DNA of 64,000 nt from Loxodes magnus (taxonomy: Eukaryota; Ciliophora; Karyorelictea; Loxodida; Loxodidae): the NCBI GenBank assembly GCA_946699065.1, contig CAMPDV010001326.1:81377-145376 (forward strand). The letters run 5' to 3'. Shown piece by piece: positions 26,034 to 35,918 of the stretch. The translations under genes and the position numbers were made by a program. Below the pieces are notes generated by a model. It had not been told where the DNA came from and searched no databases. It saw nothing but the letters and a program-made list of their open reading frames with translations. Position 1 is the first letter of the stretch; each line of letters opens with the position of its first letter.

Positions 26034-26624
26034 ATGCCTAAAACTATTTTTTTCTTCTCCTTTCTTGTTTTAACTTCGTTGCTAACTTAAGCTAAACTAG
26101 GGTCAACTACTTCCTTTATGAAGAAGGTAGAATATGATAATTCTTTCAATTGAGAGTCATCGCATAAAGTTTAAGATTTCGTTAAATTCTTTTCTGTTGA
26201 AAGTTCGGAATTTTGTTCTGACTATTGTGGCGATGACATGTATTGCTACTAAACCTGTGTGGCTTTGGAGGATATTTACTAATCTGATACAACCAATAAT
26301 ACATCAGTAGCTGTTGTTTGTAGCAAGTTTTGTGGAAACTTTCACGTATTTGGACACTTTGATCTATGTGTTTAAACGATGAACGCTTTTAGTACTCTAA
26401 ATAGAATCCATAGTTAAGCTGATTAGAAGCTAGACTTTAAGCCAAGTTATTAAGAACAGAAGATAGAAGAATGGCAATGGAAAGGAGAGTCTGTTTAGAA
26501 ATGTTTGACGTTCTTGGAGGTATTTCAATCTCTTTCTTACCAACCTCTAGATTGTTCTAGAGGCTTAACATAAAAGTCTGAAAATCTCTATTACTCTTCT
26601 ACTTGCCATGCATGTTGTCTTTGA
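26034..26624 (+). CDS. Small secreted Cys-containing protein
   Basis: 196 residues from ATG 26034 to TGA 26622-26624, one exon. The N-terminal signal peptide is clear (MPKTIFFFSFLVLTSLLTQA). The mature part has a cluster of about ten Cys between residues 60 and 115 (CSDYCGDDMYCYQTC, then VVCSKFCGNFHVFGHFDLC) and a C-terminal CHACC pair just before the stop, suggesting disulfide bonding. One internal TGA is read as Trp (SFNWESS) and the terminal TGA as stop within the same short gene. Probably secreted or membrane-bound; function unknown. Its stop lies only 9 bases from the stop of the convergent coiled-coil gene. Confidence 0.75.
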
Positions 26625-26633
26625 ATTCTTCTT

Positions 26634-27374
26634 TCACTTAGATGTTAGATATCTTTTTTATTGTAAATCTCCTCAAATAAAAAAAATTTCTCTTTCTCTT
26701 GATAGTTTTTGTTGATATTGTCTCTTCTTTTTGTTCTTCAACTACTTCTACTAATTTCAATATTCTTACTTGAAATTGATAAATTTCTAGCATATTTCCA
26801 CAGATGTATTCGAGAGTTACAGTAATAACATCTTTTGCTTGTCGTTTAGATTGAAATATTGAGTTATTTTCACTTTCAATTATCATTGGAGATTCCTCAA
26901 TTCTTTCAGTTCCATTTAACGTAGCAATTTTTATTAGTTTTCTTCTATTTTATCAAACTTTTTGTTCAGTTCTTTCTTCTTCTATTCCTAGTTTTTAGAT
27001 TATGTGCTCTAGTTTTATGAAAAATTTTTAATTGAGTTAAGGTCTTTTTATAGGTCATAAATCTCGATTCTATTTCTTCTGCAATTTCAAGTTTTCCCAT
27101 GAAATTTTTATTGTCTTTATTCAACTTTTACCTCTTATTGGAGATCCACCACTTTAATCAGCAAATCGTAACTTATTTACTATTATGTAGTGAGATTCGA
27201 GATTTCCCAGTGCATTATATTTTTAGCTTATTTCCTATGCTTTTCTTCAGAAGTGGTAGACTCATCCTGATAAGTAACCTTTTTGTTACTCTTTGCTGGG
27301 TCCTAACCTTTCTAGGATGTCGTTAGCTTCTGCTTTTTTGGAGCCGCGAGAAATCTTGGTTTGAATCCAGACAT
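26634..27374 (-). CDS. Coiled-coil protein with basic N-terminus
   Basis: ATG at 27374 (MSGFKPRFLAAPKKQK) to TGA 26636-26634. A basic, Ser/Thr-rich N-terminal 50 residues are followed by a long Gln/Lys/Glu-rich coiled coil (ELNKKFDKIEENQQKLLRQ; QYQQKLSREREIF). One or two small frame changes around 27100-26950 suggest short introns. The composition is typical of cytoskeletal or basal-body-associated coiled-coil proteins, but no named family is recognised. Convergent with the Cys-rich secreted gene. Confidence 0.6.
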
Positions 27375-28080
27375 CTTTTTTATATATGTAAGGAGAAATA
27401 AAATTAGAATTCTGATTTTTATAATAAAGTCTTTAACCTAAAAATAAATATATTTAATAACTATTCTATGCTATTTATCTCTATTGCTCTATTTAAATAA
27501 TCTATTTAGCTTGTCAAGTTTACTGCTATCTTTTGATTCAGCTAAATCTGCGAAAGGACTTATAAGTAATGCAACTATATTAAAATTAAAGGCTAATTAG
27601 ATTTAATTTAATAAGAATTGATAGTTTTTGATTTTATAGGCTTATCATATAAAAACTAATGAAAGTGGCTACTTTAATATACCAAGTATTTTTATGCTCA
27701 AGTATCTTAAGAAATTTTAATCTAGCACTAATTATTCGCTATAGCTGACTAGGTAGCGAGTTACCATTATTATATAAATATTCAATTTTCTGAAATTGAT
27801 AAATCAAAAATAGCTTAGTATTAAAGAATTTTTAGGCAAGAGATAAAGAAACTTTTTTTAAGTAAAAGCAAGCAGATTATCCTCATTAAGCAAATAGATA
27901 AAAAAGTTATACAGAGGAGTAAATTTATCTCTATTAAGTTATAGTTAGATATAGTTAAAAAGATCAAAGAATTATAGCTATGATTCAATTTTCATAAAAG
28001 ATTAGCTAAAAAGATATTACCAAACTCTTTTAGCTAAGTAGAAAATACCAATTGAAGGATAATTTTATATATATTAAAAA
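27375..28080. other. Spacer upstream of the LINE-type element
   Basis: AT-rich sequence. It probably contains the promoter of the minus-strand coiled-coil gene and the undefined 5' boundary of the retroelement. Confidence 0.35.
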
Positions 28081-29400
28081 ATGGAAAGCTTCAAGAAGGG
28101 TTTTTATACCACCTCCTCAAAGTAGGAGAGAAAAACTGAAACACTTTTTTCTTCTACGTCTTCGCTTTAATTAGTCCAACCTTCTTTATTACGAATAGAA
28201 ACCAGACTCATAACACAAACATTCAGAATACACAGAACTAAGTTCACTGATCGAACGAACATGATATAATAATACACTTAACGGGAAAAGGATATCAATA
28301 TATCTATGATTGGACGGACTTCACTAAAAGGAGGAGCATAAAATAAGAAAGGAATGAAGTGGTATAAAAAAGTCATAACCTAAGCTATAATTTAATAAAA
28401 GAATGAACAACTATATTCAGCCAACGTCCCTGAAGACTAAATGGTAAGAGTTTATTAAAATGCCTATGATGATCTATCAGATATGGTGTTCGCAGTTTAT
28501 TTTAACCACTATCTGGAAAATACTGATTTAGTAGAGAAAAAGGCCATAGACTAAGAAGGGATACAAGTGTTTAGGAATCAAACATGCAGCGAGTACGGAC
28601 AAGTAATGGCCAAATTTATTGTTAAATAAAACGGAATGGTATATTTGGTCTTCAACAATGAAGAAAGATACTATCAATTCGCATAATTTAGGGAATTAAC
28701 ATTTAAAAACGTTAGAATTCCTATCTAAGAAAGAAACTATTTAGAATACTTTGACATTCATAACTACCCAGTTTACTTCATAATAAACGAATAATCAAAC
28801 ATGAAGGAAGTAATGGAAATAATGAGACAATAAGGAAAATCTAGAATACAGGTATAGTATACATATCCAAACATTAAAATGCTAACAGGTAGCAGAATAG
28901 TCTTCCCAGATTTAAAGGATACAGACGAAGAAAAGTGGATACCAGAAGTAATAGACCTGAACAAAAGCAAAATGAGAAATACAGCACCCAGTAAATTTTA
29001 TCTGCTACTTATGCAAATTGAAAGGGCACATATACCAACAATGCAGAAGGGTAGAAGCTGCAAAACGGAAAAAACTGTATACAAGAGAATTAGAGATGTT
29101 TAAGGATAAGCTAAATTAACAATAAACAAACTAGAATTAAAAGCAAATCGAGCAAATAAGAGGATAATTGAAGAAGGAGAATAAATGATTATAGAGAAAG
29201 CAAGGGAAGAAGAGAAGGAAATGAAACGAGGAGAATAGAAAAATAATAAAAACAAATAAACAATTAAATAATAATAAGATTTTTATGCTAAATAAATAAA
29301 TAAGAAATATTTTTCATCAAAAAGAATTAGATATATGTAAGGCAGAGGGACAGAGAAATATTCAAAGAACTAAATAAAATAGAGAGCAATAAATTATATA
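28081..29400 (+). CDS. LINE ORF1-like protein
   Basis: Frame from ATG 28081 (MESFKKGFYTTSSKQE), with about 430 residues of protein-like sequence. The middle has a beta/alpha pattern reminiscent of an RRM-like nucleic-acid-binding domain (QVMAKFIVKQNGMVYLVFNN, then TFKNVRIPI). A cysteine-poor linker follows (KGRSCKTEKTVYKRI), where many LINE ORF1 proteins carry zinc knuckles, and then a Lys/Glu-rich coiled coil (29140-29260). The role would be RNA binding in the retrotransposition particle. The 3' end merges into the inserted SINE-like element, so the original stop is not visible. Confidence 0.55.
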
Positions 29401-29407
29401 ATAAGAT

Positions 29408-29930
29408 ATAAATAAATAAATTTGATTATAGAGTTCGTAGCACTCTCGTTGGTGCGCAGCTCTTTAAAAAAAAATGTTTCATACTGACAAGAATGTTTGT
29501 TACTGATAAAATTATCAGATACTGGTAGAACTTGTTCAATACTGGTATAATTATTCAGTACTGATAAAAATGTTCAATACTGATATAATTTTAGAATACT
29601 CGTAATCTTTAATACTTGCTGGAGGTCCAAGGACATGGCAGGATTGTGTCTCATTGCATCACCAAAGCAGAGGACGACATGTGTCAATTATGGGTACTTA
29701 AATTCCCCACATCTGACGAAGCTCGCAATATTATTTCTTTTTCGTTCCAGAATTAAAAATAAACGAAGCCAAGCCAAGCCAGTGTCGAAGGTCTAAGAAT
29801 CTTATGTCTCGAGGCCAAATCAAAGCAGAGGAAGACATAAAGTCGATTATGGGTACTTAACTTCCCCAACCTCTGATGAAGATGACCTTGTTGTTCACCT
29901 TCGAACAACTATGGCGGTTTAAAAAAAATA
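29408..29930 (-). mobile_element. SINE-like non-autonomous element, copy 1, inside the LINE
   Basis: About 0.52 kb, roughly 97% identical by eye to the inverse of 51310-51822. GC content is higher than its surroundings. Read on the minus strand it starts at ccgccatagttgttcgaagg and holds two related modules of about 65 bases with cagagg/cctctg ends. Next come six tandem units of 19-20 nt (29474-29588), then a terminal hairpin (gagtgctacgaactc) and an ATTT tail. Its last 45 bases or so match the 3' end of the LINE, as in SINEs mobilised by a partner LINE. A B-box-like gttcgaagg near the start hints at Pol III origin, but no convincing A box was found. Confidence 0.7.
29474..29588 (-). repeat. 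Six-unit 19-20 nt tandem array within SINE-like copy 1
   Basis: Six consecutive units built on RYCAGTA (on the minus strand atcagtattgaacattttt, atcagtactgaataattat and similar). Each unit is 19-20 nt and diverges only after the cagta core. Confidence 0.7.
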
Positions 29931-29939
29931 TATATAATA

Positions 29940-32900
29940 TAAAACAAATCAGAGAAAGGATATAATAAGTGATGATAAAAACGCTAAACCCTAAAAATAA
30001 TAAGAAGCAAACAAAATAGCTTAGTGGAGTATGTAAGGAAAAACTTAAATAAAGAAAAGAAGCAAAAAGAAATAGAACAAGCTCAAGAAGAAAAAGAATG
30101 GGATGCAAGATAAAAGTGAGAAGTAAGAAGCAAACTGAAACAAACTTTAATTAGAATTTACTATGCTAAGAAACCAAAAAACAAAATGAATAATTACCCA
30201 ACAACAATTAATAGGAAAAGGTAAAAGAAGAAGAACAGGAAAGGTAAGAAGAAAGAAAAGATAGATAACAAGTGGAAAAAGTAAAAAAGAGAAAGAACTA
30301 ATAATGAAAAGAATATGGAAGTAGAAAAGGATAGATAAGACGAAGTAAAGGTAGAGAAGGGGGATGAATAAAAAGAAGAAAGTGGTGAAGAGGAAGCAGA
30401 GGAGATGGGTGAAAAAGAAGAATAAGAATAAGTCATAAAAAAAGGACAGAAAATATTAAGGAGCTAGAAGTGCAAAAGAGGCACTACCAAATTCATGATT
30501 CAAAAAAGTATCCATATTAATGCAATATAAGAGATTTAGATTGAAGACTAAAAAGATATGTGTAATATTTCAGGATATAAAAACTTAATAAATGTGAGGT
30601 CAAAAAAAGGGAAATGAGTAGCATTCTATACTATAAATGACATATATAAGGAGATTAGAGAAATATAGAATGAAGTTAACCAAATGACGCTTTTTGGAGG
30701 AGCAAGAGTGATGGCCATTGGAATAATGAGAAAACTGACAGTAATAAATATATATGCACCTGTGGCAAATGACAAAGAATATTTTGAACCATTCTATAAT
30801 TTAGTGAACGAATTTAAACTAAAAGCAATAGAAAAAGGATTTAATGTAATGATCATTGGAAATTGAAATGTGCACATAGAGAAATGCTTACCAAAGAAAA
30901 AAAGCTCAGCTGGAAATATAATTTTACAGTTCATAGAACAAAATAATTTAATATGCTTAGACCTAATTGAAATAGGTACTTTCGTTCACTAAAACAATGA
31001 ATATAAATAGATTAATTTTTAATTGAAGAGATAATGAGAGAAAAGGTGATAAAAAGTGATTTTTTATTATTTATATGTAATAGGGGATTATAGACCTGGT
31101 ATTATATAGATAAAGATTGGTAAAGAAGTCAGAAAACCATAATAGATAGCAAAAAAAAATTAGCTACTATTAAAGAAAAGAGAGATCTAAGAAAAATTTG
31201 AAAGATTTATACAAGAAAATATCTAAGAAGAGGAAATTGATAGCCTATACTGTATATAGATTTATAAATGATGAAAGAAAAAGATATAAGATGGAGTTTA
31301 AATGGTATGTAGAATAGTTAATACATAAAACTTTAAGATATATAAATACTCAGAAACAACAAAATTGTTTAATAAAATTTTCAGTAAATGCAGCAAGCAA
31401 TTAAAATAAAAGGTAAAGAGCAACGAAGAAATAAATGAAAATCAATAAAACAAGAAATATAGAGAATACCAAAGAGTAAGACTATAATACATTTAATCAA
31501 GAAAAAAGATAAAAGAAACTAACTTAACCTATTTATGGACAATGTAAAACCTGACAGAAATATGGAAGAAACTAAAAAACCCGCCTAATAGAAAAAATAA
31601 TTAGTGAATACCCTTATCAAAAGAAGATGCTAAGACTTTCAGAGATGAATGAAAGTAGTTATATGAAGATGGCGATAATACGTTACCAACTAAATTCTTA
31701 AGCAAGAGAAAAATACTGGTAAACTAATATGAAATTTGAGAAAGCATTAACTAATTGGCTAAATGAAAAAAATCAGGATCTGATGAAATATAAGTAGGAA
31801 CAATTTTAGTAGGCAGGAAAAAATTAATAGAAGTAACTTGCAAATGATAGTTAAGATGACTTAAGAGGGAGTAATACCTTAATGAAATAATAATATATAA
31901 TATTAATATAAAAAAAGGAGGATATATGAATCCGATGAACTATAGAGCAGTCTATTTATTTAATCTTGTTTTAAAAATTGTAGACGCATTAATTTTCTAG
32001 CTATTATAGGATATCTACATAATGATGAAAGCGAATATTAATATGGTTTCAAAAAAGGTAAATTATGCGCTTTATAAATCTTCAATCTAAGAACAGTATA
32101 GGAATGATAAATGCGGAACAAAAAAGATTTATTTGTAATATTTGTTGATATTAAGAAAACTTATGACTCAGTGCAAGGAAAAGATATGTGATAAATCCTA
32201 AAAAATCTAAAAGTAGAAGAATAGATAAATAAACTTATAGTAAACTTCTACTTTGAAGAAGAAGATAAACTGAAAATTAATTATTAAATGGCGAAGTTAT
32301 TCGCGACAAATTAAAGGGTTAAAACAGGGAACCATAACGTCGACGTGACTGATTAACTTGATAATAGCAAGATTTCTCCATAGATTAAAAGCTGGAATTA
32401 CGATAAACTATAAAAACGAAGAGAGATTAACATAAGAAACATATGCAGGATATTTTGTATACGCAAATAACCTAGCTTTAATAAGTGAATGGGAATAATT
32501 AGAGGAAGTAATCGAAAATTTAACCTGATGGGCAGAAAAATGCAAATCGAAAATGCAGATAAAACAAAAAATAATATGAAAAGCAGAAAATAGTAACTGA
32601 GAAAATATTGGAAATACTATCTAGGTGGGAAATTTAAGGATCGAAAGAGTAACGACCTTTTAATACCTAGGTCATATAACAGAAAAACATCAGTTTTGAA
32701 AAAACTTGTTTAATATATTAGAAGTAGCATGAAAGATTCAAAAATGAATATGAGGAAAAATGTCAATGAATAAGGGATTAATACCATATAACGCAGGAAT
32801 AATGATAAAAACTTTCGTAAACTCAGTTTTCAGCTATGAGACAGAATTGATTCCATATTGCGAATAATTTGTAGGAAAATAAGTGAGGGAGGAATTAGAA

Positions 32901-34010
32901 ATAATATAGAGAAGATCTTTACGAACGAACGTAGATGCCCCTTTTTTAATTGCAAAATGAGATTTTAGAACATAAACTGTATTTTATGAAATTTAAATAT
33001 TATCTATGACGAAAACGTTGAGATTAAGAGGCAGATTAATAGGCAACTAAGGAAAAAAAATAGACGGATTAATGCTCGACCTAAGTAAAGAAGAGAATTT
33101 TATATTTGAATTATTCTGCAAGTCAGTAAAATTAGAATTAAAAATTGAGGACAAAGATATATTTATAGAGAATAGTAATAATAATTAAAAAGGGAAGAAA
33201 AACATTAATCGTGTAATTTGAAAATATAGAGTATACGTAGAAGATAGAGAAAGAATGGAGTAAATGGTAACAACATTATAGAAAGACGTGATTTGATGAA
33301 TATGTAGTAGGAGCACCCAACTACCTGAGATATAATAAAAATAGAAAATATGAAATAAGCTAAATATTTAGAATAAGAACGAGATGTAATAAGAGCTAGG
33401 ATTGCTTAAAAAGAAAGACACCTAGTTGTGACATGTTAATGCCCTTTCTGAATGATGCAAGAGAAAATGAAAAACATATAATAGAAATATGTTCAGAATA
33501 CAAAGAAGGAAGATAAATATGTATTTGAAATCTAAGAGTAATAGGAGTAGAAAGATAAGGAATGGAACTATGATATAATACGAGGTACGGCCAATTTCGA
33601 GAAATTCATTAGAACCTAAGAAGAGTAAAAAAGAGCTAAAGCTGACTTGATAATAAAAGATTATATCAAAAATATATTAGAAAAAAGGATATATAGAAAG
33701 AAAATTGAATGAAAAAAAGAAATATAAAAATACTATAGAGCAGGAAAAGGATAATTTTTATGAGTGTATAACAGCTTGATTAAGAAGAAAAGAATTAGAA
33801 ACGAAAACTAGTAAGATATGTAAGAAAAATAAATAAACCTACAATAAAGACCTAATAAAGCGTAGATAGATAGAAGACAGAAGAACAAGAGATAATGTAG
33901 AGAAAAATGATGAAGATATGTAACTAATAAGAGAAGAATTTTTATTACCTGAAGGCTTACTTGAAGAAACGGACATATATTGAGATATGAAAAGAGTTGC
34001 ACACTAACTA
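29940..34010 (+). pseudogene. LINE ORF2: APE endonuclease and reverse transcriptase, catalytic residues altered
   Basis: Begins with a Lys/Glu-rich coiled coil (about 30030-30450). The endonuclease domain follows (about 30480-31100): INIYAPVAND, then MIIGNWNVH at the position of the usual GDFN-x-H motif, and GDYRPGI where SDHRP is expected. The reverse transcriptase (about 31900-32700) shows NPMNYRAVYLFN, SEYQYGFKKGK, FVIFVDIKKTYDSV and KGLKQGTITS, but the catalytic YADD box reads FVYANNLAL (about 32457-32483). A late CSEY-containing segment (about 33430-33510) sits where C-terminal zinc motifs usually lie, but is out of register. Small frame changes occur between domains. Asp-to-Asn changes in both the endonuclease and RT motifs make activity very unlikely. 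Confidence 0.75.
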
Positions 34011-34011
34011 G

Positions 34012-34058
34012 GTGCTACGTGCTCTATAATCAATTTTATTTATTTTTTTATTTGCTTA
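34012..34058 (+). repeat. LINE 3' terminal sequence with ATTT tail
   Basis: Hairpin-like gtgctacgtgctct followed by ataatcaattttatttattt. The same block ends both SINE-like elements and appears in inverse at 29408-29460, so the 29408-34058 interval superficially looks like a transposon with inverted ends. Confidence 0.65.
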
Positions 34059-34799
34059 TAAGATAAAATAAGGATTGTCTTTTTATATAAAAGCAAGTTT
34101 ATAAATGAGAAAGATAAACCATATGTTTTACTTTTAGAACCACTTAAGACGCAAATATACTTTTATAACTACTCTAAATTCTAGTTTCTATCACTTTCCT
34201 TTCAGAGTCTATTTTTAGCAGCGAAAAATAATTTTATGATTTAAAATTAAAATTATTGCTTAGAGTATTTCAATTTTTAGGTAATTTATTGTTATTTTAT
34301 TTCACTTTAGGTAAGGCATTATATCCCAATTTTCAAATCTTCTTTGATTTATCTACATAAGAGTGAAATAACAAAGTCTATTATTTATAAATTGCTTAGC
34401 TTTTGGGATATTTTTCAACCTTTTTCTCCTTAATGAAAAATTTATAAACTATTAACTTAAGAAAGGATTATTTTAGATATGTTTCTAGGATAATAAATCC
34501 AAAAATATAGAGTAGCTATCAAATTATTTACTTTTAATGCTAACCCTTTTTAGCTTTTTACTATGTGATATTAGATTATCAGCAGAAAGCATAAGCCCTT
34601 AATTTATGTTATTTTTCATCTTCAGCTTTATATATTATATTCCTAGATATTCAGGTTAGAGTTTTATTTGAATGAGGCTAATATGACTAACATTTAGAAA
34701 GACATGATTTTCTTCATTTTTAATAACTGATATTAAGAGTGTAGACATATGAAATTAAAGTAGCATAGGATTTAATTCAGCTTTTATTAAGCATTTTCT
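34059..34799. other. AT-rich spacer downstream of the LINE
   Basis: No gene or repeat recognised beyond the ATTT tail. Confidence 0.35.
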
Positions 34800-35170
34800 A
34801 TTGGTCATTGAAGGGTTAGTGAGCACTGAGTAATTTGAGTTATGTAGATGATTGAATTAAGCGCTCTGTATTTATTGGGTTTTTTCTTTCCCATTTGATT
34901 GAAAACATTAAGAAATAATGCTTAGCTATAATATAGACAGCTTTGGTTGTGGATTTACTTTTAAAGACTAAGATAAAATGGATTTATCCAAATACTATCC
35001 AGTATAGAGAAATTAATTACTTTTATCTCTCATAATTTTAGTAAAGAGAGTAGAATATGACAAAGAAATACATTTAGAATATACCTTTATAATGAGTAAC
35101 TAAGAAAATTTAAGTAAGAGTAAAAATAAAAAATCCTTTGAGTTTCTAATTACCTTAATAAGGATATCCA
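34800..35170 (+). CDS. Possible exon of an unassigned protein
   Basis: A stretch with unusually balanced composition: SYNIDSFGCGFTFKDQDKMD, LSKYYPVQRNQLLLSLIILV and EYDKEIHLEYTFIMSNQEN. ATG at 34918 is a possible start. No TGA stop or family can be assigned, and the neighbouring LINE raises the chance of a remnant. Confidence 0.3.
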
Positions 35171-35918
35171 ACATATTCTAAGCTATTGAATCACATTTAA
35201 TCTGATTGTTTTATTAATTTTGCTTAATTCCTTCAACCCAGATAAACAATTTTATTCCTTATAGCTATTCTATTCTAGCTATTAAAGTTAGATTTAACCA
35301 TCTTCTATCTCATTTTAGTTAATACTGGCTATTAAAACTCTTTCGAAGACTAATTTACAACTTTTACCTTTTAAACATACCCTATAAAAAGCGCTTTCTT
35401 TCCCTTTTAGCCTTATATTTTTAATTTATAGTTGAAGCAAAGAAATCTTTGCAGCTATAAAATAATATGATTTTTCTAATAAGCTTTAAAAAATGCAGAG
35501 TAGACTAATAGAAAGTATCTTATACTTCAGTAGTTTGAGAAACCATCTGCTTCAAAGATATTATATCACTCAATAAATTTATTAACTATATCATATGTAA
35601 AGAAAGATTCATAAGTAGAAAGTAAGGAAGAATATGCAAAAGCTTTTGTCATAAAGGATAAATCAATAATCAATTTAAATCTCAAAGAAATCAAATATTA
35701 ACTCTTAACTTATTTAATACCTATATATCTTATTAGGTTATAAGAATGTAATTCAAAATATCATTCTTAATATACAGACAAGCATAGTTTAGTAATAAGT
35801 GGCTTTCAATGCAACTTGAATCAGTCTTTTTTATAGGGAACTGAATTAAAATAGAAGCTTCTTATTATTAGCTCTTATACTTGCTTTCAAAATGTAATTA
35901 TTATAACTAAAAGAAAAA
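35171..35918. other. Upstream region of the subfamily 2 receptor gene
   Basis: AT-rich sequence expected to carry the promoter of the receptor at 35919. No motif recognised. Confidence 0.3.

Larger units (their letters stand above)
28081..34058 (+). mobile_element. Degenerate LINE-type (non-LTR) retroelement with two ORFs, interrupted by a SINE-like insertion
   Basis: Contains an ORF1-like gene (28081 to about 29400) and an ORF2 with an APE-type endonuclease, reverse transcriptase and a C-terminal region with a possible degenerate Cys/His motif (about 29940-34010). The 3' end carries a gtgctacgtgctct hairpin-like motif (34012-34025), then ATTT-type short repeats (about 34030-34058), as in LINE families with a simple-repeat tail. 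A 0.5-kb SINE-like element lies in reverse orientation at 29408-29930, between the two ORFs. The 5' boundary and target-site duplication could not be fixed. Confidence 0.75.

Noticed and set aside
27335..27370. tRNA-like B box (ggtttgaatcc)
   Set aside because: No cloverleaf can be formed around it, and it is the antisense of the N-terminus of the coiled-coil gene (MSGFKPRF).
30194..30436. Ser/Phe-rich minus-strand ORF
   Set aside because: Shadow of the Lys/Glu-rich coiled coil of LINE ORF2 on the plus strand.
29408..34058. A 4.6-kb DNA transposon with terminal inverted repeats of about 45 bases
   Set aside because: The inverted ends are explained by a reverse-oriented SINE-like element sharing its 3' tail with the LINE. 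The coding content is APE endonuclease and reverse transcriptase, not a transposase.
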